Assembly (NCBI GenBank): GCA_002450295.1
Contig: DJYX01000170.1
Location: forward strand, 537 to 28,233
Length of the DNA stretch: 27,697 nucleotides
Direction: 5' to 3'
Origin: Deltaproteobacteria bacterium UBA6967
GTDB taxonomy: Bacteria > SAR324 > NAC60-12
Within the stretch, counting starts at the first letter, position 1; each line of letters starts with the position of its first letter. Shown one piece after another: positions 5,682 through 14,955 of this stretch. The translations under genes and the position numbers were made by a program. The notes below the pieces were generated by a model. The model made no database searches and was not told the DNA's origin. It worked only from the letters and a program-made list of their open reading frames with translations.

Positions 5682-8408
5682 ATGGATAATTTTTCGTTTC
5701 TAGGCAACGGAGACATCGGCAATTTCGACCATCTATTTGAACAGTTCCGTCAGGATCCTGAATCCGTTGACGAAAGTTGGCGTAGGTTTTTTGAAGGTTT
5801 TGAGTTTTCAAAAGCAAATTACGACCAAGCAGGCATTGACGTATCAATACCTGAGGCTTTCCAGAAAGAAGTCAATGTACTCAACCTGATTGGAGCCTAT
5901 CGTCAAAGAGGACATCTCTTCGCAAAGACAAATCCTATTCGGCCGAGGAGAATGCATGAACAACCAATTCAGTTAGAAAACTTCAACCTCAACGAGGGGG
6001 ATTTCGAAACCGTTTTCCAAGCTGGCACTAGGATTGGCTTAGGACCAACAACTTTGCGAGAAATTGTTGATTTTCTTGAAGAAACGTATTGTGGGTCAAT
6101 CGGTGCTGAATACAAGTTTGTTCGCACCCCTCACGTAGTCGACTGGATTCAGTCTCGAGTTGAACAGAATCGGAATCACACCATCTTTAACAAGGAAGAG
6201 AAGCAACAAATCTATGAAAAGTTGATGAGGGCAGTCGATTTTGAAGCTTTTCTTCACACGAAGTTCGTAGGTCAAAAACGATTCTCGCTTGAAGGCGCAG
6301 AGGCGATCATTCCAGCTCTGGAAACACTAGTGGAGGAAGGTGCTGTTCTGGGTGTCAAAGAATTTGTCATCGGGATGGCCCATCGCGGACGCCTCAATGT
6401 GTTAGCAAATATTCTTAACAAGAGTTACGAGAATATTTTTGCTGAATTTGAAGGGAAATCTTTCGGAGATTCCCAATTTGAAGGAGATGTAAAATACCAC
6501 ATGGGTTATTCGAGCGACCGAATTGCCCATAATGGTGAAAAAGTCCACTTGAGTCTTGCTCCAAATCCTTCCCACCTTGAAGCTGTCAATCCTGTTGTTG
6601 AGGGAATGGCTAGGGCTAAAATTGAAAAGCGCTACTCTGGAGATGAAAAGAAACTCGTCCCTATTCTGATTCACGGGGATGCATCCATTGCAGGGCAAGG
6701 GATCATTTATGAGGTTCTTCAAATGTCCCAGTTGGAAGGCTACAAGACAGGCGGAACCGTACATGTTGTACTTAACAATCAGGTAGGCTTTACGACCGAC
6801 TATATTGAAAGTCGTTCCAGCACCTACTGTACTGATATTGCCAAAACAACTCTCTCACCGGTCTTCCATGTAAATGGAGATGATATTGAGGCTGTAGTCC
6901 ATACAATCGAAATGGCATTGGAATTCCGCCAGCAGTTTCATCGGGATGTCTTTGTAGATATTCTTGCTTATCGCAAACACGGGCATAACGAAGGTGACGA
7001 ACCACGCTTTACCCAACCTACTCTTTACAAGTTGATTGGTAAGCACCCGAACCCAAAGTTGATTTATCGCAATCGGTTAATTGATGAAGGGTCTTTCAGC
7101 GGTGAAGAACTAGACGAGATTGATCGCAATTTCAGAGAACAAATGAACTCCTCGCTGGAGCTATCGCACCAGAGGGAGCAGCTAGAGCCCACCTCTTTCT
7201 TCGAAGGAGATTGGCAAGGGCTAAGATTGGCCCAACAGGAAGAACATCAGAAATCACCTGACACTGGTGTGGATCGTTCAAAACTCCAAGAACTAGCCAA
7301 CAAGCTCACAACGCTCCCTGAGGATTGGAAGATTTTCCCGAAAATCAGAAATCTCTACAAAGATCGATCAAAGATGGTCAACGAAAGAGAGATTCTCGAT
7401 TGGGGCATGGGTGAACAACTAGCCTATGCTTCTCTACTTGACGAGGGAACTGGAATTAGAATCAGTGGTCAGGATGTTCGGCGTGGCACATTCTCACATA
7501 GACATGCGGTTGTGGTGGAAGAAGACGACACGAAGCATTTTCCACTCATGCACCTCAGTGATTCGCAAGGATTGCTGAGTATTTATAATTCGCATCTCTC
7601 AGAATATGGAGTCCTCGGCTTCGAGTATGGTTATGCCGTGTCATCACCGAAAGATCTGGTGATTTGGGAAGCTCAATTTGGTGATTTTGCGAATGGCGCT
7701 CAAATAATTATTGATCAATTTATTGCCTCTGCAGAAACAAAGTGGCAGCGGATGAATGGTTTGGTTCTCCAATTACCTCATGGATATGAGGGCCAAGGTC
7801 CAGAGCACTCATCAGCAAGAATTGAAAGATTCATGACCTTGTGTGCCGACAACAACATGTACATTCTGAACTGTACAACTCCGGCTAATCTATTTCATGC
7901 TCTTCGAAGACAGACAGCACGTCCATTTCGAAAACCCTTGGTGATTTTCACCCCAAAAAGCCTACTGCGGCATCCGAAGTGTGTCAGTTCTTTAAATGAT
8001 TTTGGAATGGGCACCTATTTTAAAGAAGTAATTGATGATCATTATGCTGATCCGGCAAATGTCAAAAGAGTCCTGTTTTGTAACGGAAAAATTTACTACG
8101 ACCTGTTAGAGAGGCAGCAACTTGAAGAGCGCAAAGATGTTGCTGTTGTGCGCCTAGAGCAGCTTTATCCGATGGCAAAAGAACAGATCATGGAAATACG
8201 AAATCGTTATGTACAGGCGCAGGAGTGGTTTTGGGTTCAGGAAGAGCCTGAAAATATGGGTGCAGCAGGATTCATGATGAGGAAATTTCCTGATCTGGGA
8301 AGCCCCTTGAAGTTGGTCTCGCGTAAAGAGAGCAGTAGTCCTTCAACTGGATTTTCTGTGATGCATAAAAAGCAACAAGAAGAACTGATTCATCGAGCGT
8401 TTGCTTAA
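5682..8408 (+). CDS. sucA: 2-oxoglutarate dehydrogenase E1 component
   Basis: Thiamine-diphosphate-dependent E1 of the 2-oxoglutarate dehydrogenase complex. It decarboxylates 2-oxoglutarate and passes the succinyl group to the lipoyl arm of SucB in the TCA cycle. The 908 residues begin with the short E2-binding arm (DPESVDESWRRFFEGF, 25-40). Active-site segments follow: GMAHRGRLNVL (231-241), HLSLAPNPSHLEAVNPV (289-305), HGDASIAGQG (331-340, ThDP/Mg), NNQVGFTT (365-372) and RKHGHNEGDEPRFTQP (431-446). The C-terminal transketolase-like half ends with VQEEPENMGA and a complete terminus. The ATG at 5682 has AAAGGT 7-8 bases upstream. A TTG nine codons earlier (5655) is open but lacks support. 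sucB follows after 37 bases. No lpd (E3) gene is in the window. Confidence 0.97.
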   Translation: MDNFSFLGNGDIGNFDHLFEQFRQDPESVDESWRRFFEGFEFSKANYDQAGIDVSIPEAFQKEVNVLNLIGAYRQRGHLFAKTNPIRPRRMHEQPIQLENFNLNEGDFETVFQAGTRIGLGPTTLREIVDFLEETYCGSIGAEYKFVRTPHVVDWIQSRVEQNRNHTIFNKEEKQQIYEKLMRAVDFEAFLHTKFVGQKRFSLEGAEAIIPALETLVEEGAVLGVKEFVIGMAHRGRLNVLANILNKSYENIFAEFEGKSFGDSQFEGDVKYHMGYSSDRIAHNGEKVHLSLAPNPSHLEAVNPVVEGMARAKIEKRYSGDEKKLVPILIHGDASIAGQGIIYEVLQMSQLEGYKTGGTVHVVLNNQVGFTTDYIESRSSTYCTDIAKTTLSPVFHVNGDDIEAVVHTIEMALEFRQQFHRDVFVDILAYRKHGHNEGDEPRFTQPTLYKLIGKHPNPKLIYRNRLIDEGSFSGEELDEIDRNFREQMNSSLELSHQREQLEPTSFFEGDWQGLRLAQQEEHQKSPDTGVDRSKLQELANKLTTLPEDWKIFPKIRNLYKDRSKMVNEREILDWGMGEQLAYASLLDEGTGIRISGQDVRRGTFSHRHAVVVEEDDTKHFPLMHLSDSQGLLSIYNSHLSEYGVLGFEYGYAVSSPKDLVIWEAQFGDFANGAQIIIDQFIASAETKWQRMNGLVLQLPHGYEGQGPEHSSARIERFMTLCADNNMYILNCTTPANLFHALRRQTARPFRKPLVIFTPKSLLRHPKCVSSLNDFGMGTYFKEVIDDHYADPANVKRVLFCNGKIYYDLLERQQLEERKDVAVVRLEQLYPMAKEQIMEIRNRYVQAQEWFWVQEEPENMGAAGFMMRKFPDLGSPLKLVSRKESSSPSTGFSVMHKKQQEELIHRAFA

Positions 8409-8445
8409 AATCCCGAAATTATAACTCTAAGCTCAGAGATAAAGT

Positions 8446-9687
8446 ATGTCCGTTGTTGAGATAAAGATCCCTAGCCCCGGGGAATCCATCACAGAGGTTA
8501 CTATTGAAACCTGGCACAAGGAAGATGGAGATTTCGTTCAGGTTGATGAGATTTTATGCGAAATTGAAACTGACAAAGCAACCTTACCCATGCCCGCAGA
8601 GGTTGCGGGGACAGTGCAAATTATCTTGCAAGAGGGGGCTGACGCAAAAGTTGGAGACGTCCTTTGTAAAATTGACACGGCTGGGGTTCCAAGTGCAGAT
8701 TCAAGCGGACCAACTACCGAGTCATCAAATGCTGTCCCGGAGAAGATGGAATCACCTAGCGTCGGCTATGCGGCTGGACATCCGTCGCCTGCAGCGCATA
8801 AGTTGATGAACGAAGCAGGAATCTCTGCTGACCAGGTTCAAGGTTCTGGCCCAGGCAATCGAATTACAAAGCAGGATGTCGAACTAGCTAAAAATCAGCA
8901 GCCACCACTCCCGAAAACTGAGTCCACAGCCGATGTATTCTCCGCTAAATCTAAATCCGATGGAGAGGCGGTCCCTAAGTCTTCTAGCAGAGAGCAGCGA
9001 CGTGAAAAAATGTCTCGTCTGCGGACCAAACTTTCTGAACGCCTCGTAGCTGTTAAGAACGAAACCGCCATGCTGACAACCTTTAATGAGGTTGACATGG
9101 GCGCGATCTTCGCAATGCGTAGGGATTACAAGGACAAATTTGAAAAGAAATATGGGCAGCGTCTTGGTTTTATGGGCTTCTTCACAAAAGCTGTGAGCGA
9201 GGCAGTTCAAGATTTTCCCGCTGTGAATGCAATGATTGATGGCAATGAGATTGTTTATAGTGATTTCGTTGACATTGGCATAGCTGTAAGCGCTCCAAAA
9301 GGGTTGGTAGTCCCTGTAGTTCGCAATGCGGAGAGTTTAACTATTCCTCAAATTGAACTGGAGATTGGCAGACTTGCCAAGCGTGCGAGGGATAATAAGT
9401 TGAGCGTTGAAGAAATGACAGGAGGTACTTTCTCGATCACTAACGGTGGCGTCTTCGGGTCAATGCTTTCAACACCGATCATCAACCCTCCTCAAAGCGC
9501 CATTCTGGGGATGCATAATGTGGTGGAACGACCTGTAGCGTTAAACGGACAAGTGGTGATTCGTCCGGTTATGTATTTAGCTCTCAGTTACGATCATCGA
9601 ATCATTGATGGGCGTGAATCCGTCAGTTTCCTATTCAAAGTGAAGGAATATCTCGAGAATCCTGAGAGGATACTTCTGGGAGTGTGA
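8446..9687 (+). CDS. sucB: 2-oxoglutarate dehydrogenase E2, dihydrolipoyl succinyltransferase
   Basis: Lipoyl-bearing core of the 2-oxoglutarate dehydrogenase complex, which transfers succinyl to CoA. Three parts are visible in 413 residues. The lipoyl domain has Lys44 in [11 protein letters not shown] Ser/Pro/Thr-rich linker leads to a peripheral-subunit-binding domain ([20 protein letters not shown], about 111-130, ending [14 protein letters not shown]). The catalytic domain has the active-site His384 and Asp388 in SYDHRIIDG and the conserved C-terminal ENPERILLG. The single lipoyl domain and this length fit SucB rather than AceF. It lies 37 bases after sucA, so the two are likely one operon. 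No U-rich plus-strand terminator follows; the hairpin just downstream is oriented for the opposing gene. Confidence 0.96.
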   Translation: MSVVEIKIPSPGESITEVTIETWHKEDGDFVQVDEILCEIETDKATLPMPAEVAGTVQIILQEGADAKVGDVLCKIDTAGVPSADSSGPTTESSNAVPEKMESPSVGYAAGHPSPAAHKLMNEAGISADQVQGSGPGNRITKQDVELAKNQQPPLPKTESTADVFSAKSKSDGEAVPKSSSREQRREKMSRLRTKLSERLVAVKNETAMLTTFNEVDMGAIFAMRRDYKDKFEKKYGQRLGFMGFFTKAVSEAVQDFPAVNAMIDGNEIVYSDFVDIGIAVSAPKGLVVPVVRNAESLTIPQIELEIGRLAKRARDNKLSVEEMTGGTFSITNGGVFGSMLSTPIINPPQSAILGMHNVVERPVALNGQVVIRPVMYLALSYDHRIIDGRESVSFLFKVKEYLENPERILLGV

Positions 9688-9710
9688 AACTTAAGGAAGG
9701 ATGATTAAGC

Positions 9711-9749
9711 AAAAAGGTAGTCGGTACTTAATAAGGGGGCACCGACTAC
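9711..9749 (-). terminator. Intrinsic terminator of the sapC-like gene
   Basis: A perfect 9-bp stem, GTAGTCGGT (9717-9725) with ACCGACTAC (9741-9749), and a 15-base loop. Read on the minus strand it is followed by C and then TTTTT (9711-9715), the layout of a Rho-independent terminator. It lies just beyond the stop codon of the minus-strand gene at 9758. On plus, after sucB, there is no T tract, so any effect on sucAB would depend on the hairpin alone. Confidence 0.75.
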
Positions 9750-9757
9750 TCAAGGTG

Positions 9758-10483
9758 TTAATTTGTTGCGGGAGGCACCTCCCCATCTCTTCGGAATTGA
9801 GCTAACCGATCCGCTTGTGGCAATGAAGCTAGATGGGCATAAATTGCAGGAAGTGCGTTGCTTTTGCGCAACTTAAGGAAATCGTTGTCGCCAAGCTTGT
9901 TAAGATTTTCTTCGTTCACAAGATACAGGCCCCGAATCTGCTGGTTTTGCCCCATGTTTTGGAAGTTCAGATTCATTGAGGTAAACAGGTTCATGTCTTT
10001 CAGTTCCTTGCAAACCTGATGAGTGAACTGCTCCATTTGGTGTAACTCGGTCAGATATTTCCTGACATGTTCCATTGTCTCACTCAACTCTCCTTCTGCT
10101 GTGAACAGAGGGTTCCCTTCCTTCGATCCGACCAATTCGCTTTCTTCATCAACACAAATTAAAAATTGATTAGGATCCTGAGTAGGTGCAAGGGTAAACG
10201 GATACCTACGAATTGCTGCAGGAACATAGGGGACTAACCATTTTCCCTGATCATCAATATAAAGATTCTCCCCTTGCTGAAGTCCCAGCAAAGCTACAGG
10301 CCGAAATTCCTTTGAACTGGGCTCTTCTAAAAAAATGATTGGATAGTAAGCAGCAGCTCTGAAAAATTCTTTGAGAGCAATGGGAGCAATATGAAAATCT
10401 TTAGCAAATAGGAAATTGTCTGTTCCCTTGACAAACAGATGGCTGTGATTTTCTTTTGTTACGGGTACAACTTTCTTAAACAT
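9758..10483 (-). CDS. SapC family protein
   Basis: About 241 residues matching the SapC family, named after a gene in Campylobacter surface-layer loci and common in Proteobacteria; its biochemical role is not established. Family features are the FHIAPIALKEFFRAAAYYPIIFLEE segment (about 30-54), FRPVALLGLQQGENLYID (about 60-77), and WLVPYVPAAIRRYPFTL followed by an acidic, poorly conserved region. There is no signal peptide or membrane segment, so it is likely cytoplasmic. The start was set at the ATG at 10483 because AGGAG lies 5-6 bases upstream. A further in-frame ATG at 10498 would add five residues but lacks a site. It converges with sucB and ends in a clear terminator. The usual SapC partners (TonB receptors, tryptophan halogenase-like genes) are not adjacent. 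Confidence 0.82.
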   Translation of the reverse strand: MFKKVVPVTKENHSHLFVKGTDNFLFAKDFHIAPIALKEFFRAAAYYPIIFLEEPSSKEFRPVALLGLQQGENLYIDDQGKWLVPYVPAAIRRYPFTLAPTQDPNQFLICVDEESELVGSKEGNPLFTAEGELSETMEHVRKYLTELHQMEQFTHQVCKELKDMNLFTSMNLNFQNMGQNQQIRGLYLVNEENLNKLGDNDFLKLRKSNALPAIYAHLASLPQADRLAQFRRDGEVPPATN

Positions 10484-10640
10484 GCGACTCCTGTGCATGG
10501 TTGAAACTAGGTCAAAGAGACTTGGCCTTTCAATGGCTAGTCAAATCAAAAGTGCCTAATACTGAAGTCTTTGAGCGCTACACTCAAGCCCACAATTTAA
10601 GATCATTCAGAAATGGTTCAAGTTGACTGCTACTGAGCTA

Positions 10641-11123
10641 ATGAATGGAAAAAATGACAAGCCATCAATTTGGAGACGTTCCAGAGGGTGGATTCGCATT
10701 GCGGAGGACCCGACCAGTCTTGCAGAACTTGACAAGAGTTGTTTCAAGAGAGCTTGGCGAAAAGAGTCATTCAGCAAATTGATAAACCATTCGTGGTTTC
10801 GTGCTTGGACGTGGCATGGTGAAGCCAATTCAAAGGCTTTGGCATTTTTGATTATTGAGAATCATTTTGATTTATTCTCAATTCTCAGAATCGGAGTAGT
10901 CCCCGAACAACAGCGGCAAGGAATTGGGAGAGAAATGATGGACTTCTTAATTCAGCTGGCAAGAAATGAAAAGATTCCCAAAATTTTACTTGAAGTACAT
11001 GAGTTCAATCTCTCAGCTCAGCATCTATACTTTGCCTCAGGTTTTCGTCAAATTCATCGAAAAAAAGGCTATTACCAAGATCCCCCAGGAAATGCTCTGG
11101 TACTGAGCAAAGTAGTCTCTTAG
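10641..11123 (+). CDS. rimI: GNAT N-acetyltransferase, RimI-like
   Basis: Acetyl-CoA-dependent acyltransferase of the GNAT fold, 160 residues. It is most like RimI, which acetylates the N-terminus of ribosomal protein S18. The acetyl-CoA pyrophosphate loop is in RIGVVPEQQRQGIGREMM (Q/R-x-x-G-x-G). The C-terminal signature NLSAQHLYFASGFRQIHRKKGYYQ is characteristic of RimI-type enzymes, as is the early CFKRAWRKESF segment. The ATG at 10641 is preferred to a TTG at 10623; neither has a strong ribosome-binding site. It stands alone, divergent from sapC, without the tsaB partner often found next to rimI. The protein substrate is inferred from the family only. Confidence 0.78.
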   Translation: MNGKNDKPSIWRRSRGWIRIAEDPTSLAELDKSCFKRAWRKESFSKLINHSWFRAWTWHGEANSKALAFLIIENHFDLFSILRIGVVPEQQRQGIGREMMDFLIQLARNEKIPKILLEVHEFNLSAQHLYFASGFRQIHRKKGYYQDPPGNALVLSKVVS

Positions 11124-11343
11124 CTGGCTATAAAAGTGACTGGCAGGGCAACTTTCAAAAGCTAAACATTCCTCCTCTAAGTGAAGAATAGCGTTAATGT
11201 GTTTGACTAATTAAGGTGAGAATTGAAAATGAATGTTGTTGCTTTGATCTCCACAACCCATTCTTCAAACAATTCGTAATTCAAAAGTTCTTTCATTTGC
11301 GTAAAGTGGGAATGGAAAATTCAGAACCTGACTCAGATCTTTG

Positions 11344-11355
11344 TAGGCCGGCCTA
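11344..11355. repeat. 12-bp perfect palindrome TAGGCCGGCCTA
   Basis: TAGGCCGGCCTA is a perfect palindrome in otherwise AT-rich sequence, overlapping the TAG stop codon of the AEC-family gene (11353-11355 on the minus strand). It has no loop and no U tract, so it is not an intrinsic terminator. It could be a protein-binding site or chance. The rest of the 229-base gap between 11124 and 11352 shows no supported gene. Confidence 0.35.
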
Positions 11356-12354
11356 AATTATAGACAGGAAGATTGTCAGGGTAAACACGCCAAGTATTGT
11401 TGAAAGCAGAACAGAGGTTGTCACGAAATCAGGAACGAGATCGTACTCAATTGCGATGATGGCTGCAAGAATTGCTGTGGGCATAGCTGCTTGCAAAATG
11501 CCTATATTCTTCTCTAGTTCGCCCAATGGAAAAAAGAATGCCAAGCCAAACGCCAGCAATGGAGCCAATAGCAACCTCAGTCCACATGCTATCCAGGTAT
11601 CTAGGTTCAGCTCTAATTTCTGGACGCTCGATAGTTGCACGCCAAGGGTCACAATCATTGTTGGGATCATAGCCTGTCCCAATAAACCTGTAAGCCGATC
11701 TACTGAGAGTGGAACTTCCCAACCTGTCGCAGCAAAAATAGCTGCAGGGGGAAGGGCAAGAAGAGCTGGAGTTTTCAGTACGCTCGTAACTGCCGACAAA
11801 CTACCTTTGCGAACCCATCCAGCGACCCCAACCCCGATGACAAATGAGGTCACTAAAATTGAAAGAAAATAGACAGTTGCCGGAACTTTCGATACTTCGC
11901 CGAATCGAAAATCCAACAGAGACAGCCCAAAGTTCCCAACATTGCCAAAAATAGATATCAATACAAAGGCGGCAATCACTTCACGTGATCTTCCCAAGAT
12001 TTTACCAACAATAACTGCCCCGATGGCTACCATTATATGGGTCAAAACACTATACCCTACCATCGTCAACGTCGTTGACAGAGGAACCGAAGATTGGCTA
12101 ATAACATTAAAAACAAAGGCAGGGATTAAAATGAAGTAGGCATAGCGAGTCATTGTTTTTGCCTGCAATCCCAGCAATGGGCCTGTAAAATAGCCGATGG
12201 CTACAAGTGCAAAAACTGGTAGAACAACATTCAAGAAAACTTGGAAAGTACCCAAGAACCAAATCATCTCCAGCAACAAGATTAATGCGATGAGAGCCCC
12301 AAGGACACTTTTAGAAAAATAAAAAGGTGATTTCGACTGGGGAATTTTTATCAT
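11353..12354 (-). CDS. AEC-family (auxin efflux carrier-like) permease
   Basis: Polytopic inner-membrane transporter of about 333 residues in the auxin-efflux-carrier superfamily, whose bacterial members move organic acids such as malate or malonate. Two repeats of about five membrane helices are visible. The first begins FLNVVLPVFALVAIGYFTG, includes the helix-break motif ILIPAFVFNVIS, and continues through FGNVGNFGLSLL. The second includes KTPALLALPPAAIFAATG, IPTMIVTLGVQL and ILQAAMPTAILAAIIA (the conserved MP pair). An extra N-terminal hydrophobic stretch (GALIALILLLEMIWFLG) precedes the usual start, so the true start could be the internal ATG near 12270. A TTG at 12381 is also open. No ribosome-binding site settles it. 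The rlmI-like gene ends about 105 bases upstream. Substrate unknown. Confidence 0.83.
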   Translation of the reverse strand: MIKIPQSKSPFYFSKSVLGALIALILLLEMIWFLGTFQVFLNVVLPVFALVAIGYFTGPLLGLQAKTMTRYAYFILIPAFVFNVISQSSVPLSTTLTMVGYSVLTHIMVAIGAVIVGKILGRSREVIAAFVLISIFGNVGNFGLSLLDFRFGEVSKVPATVYFLSILVTSFVIGVGVAGWVRKGSLSAVTSVLKTPALLALPPAAIFAATGWEVPLSVDRLTGLLGQAMIPTMIVTLGVQLSSVQKLELNLDTWIACGLRLLLAPLLAFGLAFFFPLGELEKNIGILQAAMPTAILAAIIAIEYDLVPDFVTTSVLLSTILGVFTLTIFLSII

Positions 12355-12458
12355 GATGAGTGAAGACTTGAACTGAGACAATTTTTTATGATTTCAATTC
12401 TTGAGAGTTTCGCATAATGAAAAATGAGAGGGACTATTTCAATAGTCTGCTTGCTGGA

Positions 12459-13661
12459 TTAAGAGCGCTTTTGAAGCAGTAAACCCTTCAGATACTCACC
12501 TTCTGGAAAAGATAGTAATTGTGGATGATCTTGATCTGCAGAAAGGTTATCAAGAATCGAAAAGTCTTGCCTGGCATCCTCTGCACTACTTGCCAAAATC
12601 TTTTTAAATAATTCAGGACTGATTGCACTTGAGCAACTAAAGGTGGCCAATAATCCTCCTTCATTCAGAAGTTTCATTGCGAGCAAATTGATGTCTTTAT
12701 AGGCTCGTGAAGCTTTTTCAACATTCTGCTTTGTAGGGGCAAATTTAGGTGGATCGAGAATAATTAGGTCAAAATTCCTTGCTTGGTCTCGAAATTTTCT
12801 AAGAGATGCAAAGACATCTGCTTCTATCCACTCTGTTTTTTCTTCTGGCAGCCCATTTGTTTTTGTATTCAGTTTTGCCATTTGCAACGCTTGTCCAGAG
12901 CTATCGATTGAAGTTACAAACCTTGCCCCGCCACGCAATGCATTAAGGCTGAATCCACCCGTATAGCAAAAACAGTTTAAGACCTCTTGGTTGTGTGAAA
13001 TTTCTTGAATTTTGGCTCGGTTAGCACGCTGATCTAGGTAAAATCCCGTTTTTTGGCCATTTTCAACATCAATGTAGTACTCAAGCCCATGTTCCTGAAT
13101 TGAACAATTGGGAGGCAACTCTCCTAGAATTGCGCCACACTGTCTTTCAAGTCCTTCTAATCTACGTACCTCTGCATCAGATCTCTCAAAAACACACTCT
13201 AACTCTGTCAGGTCAATCAATTGTTGGATCAATATCTCTCTCCAATACTCCATACCGACAGATAAGATTTGTAGTACAAGGACCTGATTGTATTGATCGA
13301 CGATGAGACCTGGCAAGCCATCAGCCTCACCATGAACTAGACGTTTTGCATTGCTAGCCAGATCGCTGGAACTTCGATCGGATAAAGCCTTCTGCAATCT
13401 AGCATGAATAAAATTCTCATCAATTTGATCCTGTTCCTTAAAGCTCCAAAAACGTAATCGAATTTGAGATTTTGGACTCCACGCAGCAAATCCAAGGAAT
13501 TTTCCAGATGATGACTCTACCCTGATGGGTTGACCTGGTTGATTTGCATCCACTTCAGATTCCACAGCACCAGAAAACACCCACGGGTGTCTTCGATGAA
13601 CAGATTTTTCACGACCTGGTTTTAGACGAATAACTGGAATGGAAGTTGATTTTGGTTTCAT
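12459..13661 (-). CDS. rlmI: 23S rRNA cytosine-C5 methyltransferase, RlmI-like
   Basis: SAM-dependent RNA methyltransferase, 400 residues, close in design to E. coli RlmI (m5C1962 of 23S rRNA). An N-terminal PUA domain opens VIRLKPGREKSVHRRHPWVFSGAV (10-33). A linker with VHGEADGLPGLIVDQY (109-124) follows, then the Rossmann methyltransferase domain with NGQKTGFYLDQRANR (201-215), NCFCYTGGFSLNA (229-241), DPPKFAPTK (303-311) and the catalytic-cysteine motif TFSCSSAI (Cys343). The ATG at 13661 aligns with known family starts. A TTG at 13706 with a nearby GGAG would add 15 residues. It is divergent from the PAP2 gene, with about 175 bases between. Assignment to the RlmI subgroup rather than another PUA-methyltransferase is by motif resemblance. 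Confidence 0.9.
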   Translation of the reverse strand: MKPKSTSIPVIRLKPGREKSVHRRHPWVFSGAVESEVDANQPGQPIRVESSSGKFLGFAAWSPKSQIRLRFWSFKEQDQIDENFIHARLQKALSDRSSSDLASNAKRLVHGEADGLPGLIVDQYNQVLVLQILSVGMEYWREILIQQLIDLTELECVFERSDAEVRRLEGLERQCGAILGELPPNCSIQEHGLEYYIDVENGQKTGFYLDQRANRAKIQEISHNQEVLNCFCYTGGFSLNALRGGARFVTSIDSSGQALQMAKLNTKTNGLPEEKTEWIEADVFASLRKFRDQARNFDLIILDPPKFAPTKQNVEKASRAYKDINLLAMKLLNEGGLLATFSCSSAISPELFKKILASSAEDARQDFSILDNLSADQDHPQLLSFPEGEYLKGLLLQKRS

Positions 13662-13836
13662 GAATTTATCTGAAAAGTTATTGTCGTTTGCTTTAATCAG
13701 GAACAAATCTCCAAAAATTGCACAGACGAACTAAAAAATCCTTGGTCATTGATTGGATTAGTGCGGCTTAGCGAATCAAAAATCTTTGGTGCTTGAATCA
13801 CCTGCAATCTTAACGCTTTGATGACGCAAGTTTGGA

Positions 13837-14955
13837 ATGGATCCCCAACGTAAGCGATATTATTGGATTGGAGCAATCCTACTAACACTCTGGTTAGCAG
13901 TATGGCTCACAGCAACTCTTGTCTGGAACCGGCTTGATGCAGACAGATTGATAATCCGTCAAATCTGGTCACCAGAAACAGGATGGTCACTCGGTGATGC
14001 CCAGCCTTGGCGATTCCTCTATGAATTCGGAACAATTCCAGCCTTCGCACTTACATTTATTTGTTTACTTGCTTGGTATCGATCTCTCCAATCCCCAAAA
14101 TGGATCCGCTTTCGTCGCTACTTTTTGCTCTACAGCTTAACCTCAATTGTAGGGGCAGGCCTAATTGTTAATGCACTTTTAAAAGAATACACTGGGAGGC
14201 CTCGTCCTAGAGAGGTCGTAGAATTTGGGGGTAATTGGGAATATCGGGCTGCTTTGGAACTTGGCATACCAGGTCAGGGCCAGTCCTTTCCATGTGGACA
14301 TTGCACAATGGGATTCATCTTTGCCTCAGGTGTAATGTTCTGGAACTACTCTCCTCCAGTAGCCATTGGATCTTTGGCACTGGGATTAGGGTATGGCACG
14401 CTGATGAGCACAGCCAGATTCCTCCAAGGTGCTCACTATGTAAGTGATGCTTTTTGGTCTTTGGGGGTGATGGGTGCGACATTTATCAGTTTTTACTTTT
14501 TCGTCCTTCAACCTCCACTATCTGATAGCGTTCTTGTTCGAAAAATTAGCAAACAAACCAAATGGCGCTTACGAATCGGTATAGCTGCTTGCCTAATTTT
14601 GATAACTATCCTCTATTCAACACGACGCCCTTTTTTCAAGGAACATCAAAGAATTGTAAGTTTGTCCTTGGAAGCTCAGCACATTGAGCTAGTCACGAAT
14701 GTTCCGGCCGAAAATTGGGACGTTGAATTTACAAATGTTGATCACCTGATCATGGATCTTCAGGCAAATGGCTTTGCGTTTCCTGCATCACAACATGATC
14801 TTGATGTTGGAACGGAACTGTCTTCTGAAGGAATCATGCAGATCCTCGTGAATAGTAAAACATTTGGTTACTTTCCTGAGCTGCACGAGGGAGTTACCTT
14901 GAAAGTTCCAGTGCGTTTTCAGCACCGTCTATCTCTTACTCCCCTCCCCCCTTGA
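13837..14955 (+). CDS. PAP2-family membrane phosphatase with variant active site
   Basis: A 372-residue membrane protein with the type-2 phosphatidic acid phosphatase signature. Motif 1 is K-x6-RP in KEYTGRPRP (Lys116, Arg123-Pro124). Motif 2, normally PSGH, reads FPCGHC (152-156), so cysteine replaces the serine. Motif 3 is STARFLQGAHYVSD (Arg194, His200, Asp204). About six membrane helices are visible up to residue 255, then a short hydrophobic helix (IGIAACLILITILYS) and a soluble tail of roughly 110 residues. Likely substrates are undecaprenyl-pyrophosphate, lipid A or phospholipid phosphates at the periplasmic face; which one is unknown. The start has TTTGGA upstream. The stop overlaps the next gene's ATG (TGATG), so translation is probably coupled to it. 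Confidence 0.82.
   Translation: MDPQRKRYYWIGAILLTLWLAVWLTATLVWNRLDADRLIIRQIWSPETGWSLGDAQPWRFLYEFGTIPAFALTFICLLAWYRSLQSPKWIRFRRYFLLYSLTSIVGAGLIVNALLKEYTGRPRPREVVEFGGNWEYRAALELGIPGQGQSFPCGHCTMGFIFASGVMFWNYSPPVAIGSLALGLGYGTLMSTARFLQGAHYVSDAFWSLGVMGATFISFYFFVLQPPLSDSVLVRKISKQTKWRLRIGIAACLILITILYSTRRPFFKEHQRIVSLSLEAQHIELVTNVPAENWDVEFTNVDHLIMDLQANGFAFPASQHDLDVGTELSSEGIMQILVNSKTFGYFPELHEGVTLKVPVRFQHRLSLTPLPP

Noticed and set aside
6402..7046. Minus-strand open frames inside sucA
   Set aside because: They are antisense shadows of a strongly conserved gene, lack ribosome-binding sites and resemble no protein family.
11229..11279. Short 16-codon ORF (possible leader peptide) in the rimI to AEC gap
   Set aside because: A purine-rich AAGGTGAG lies upstream but at poor spacing, no attenuator hairpin follows, and the next gene is on the opposite strand.
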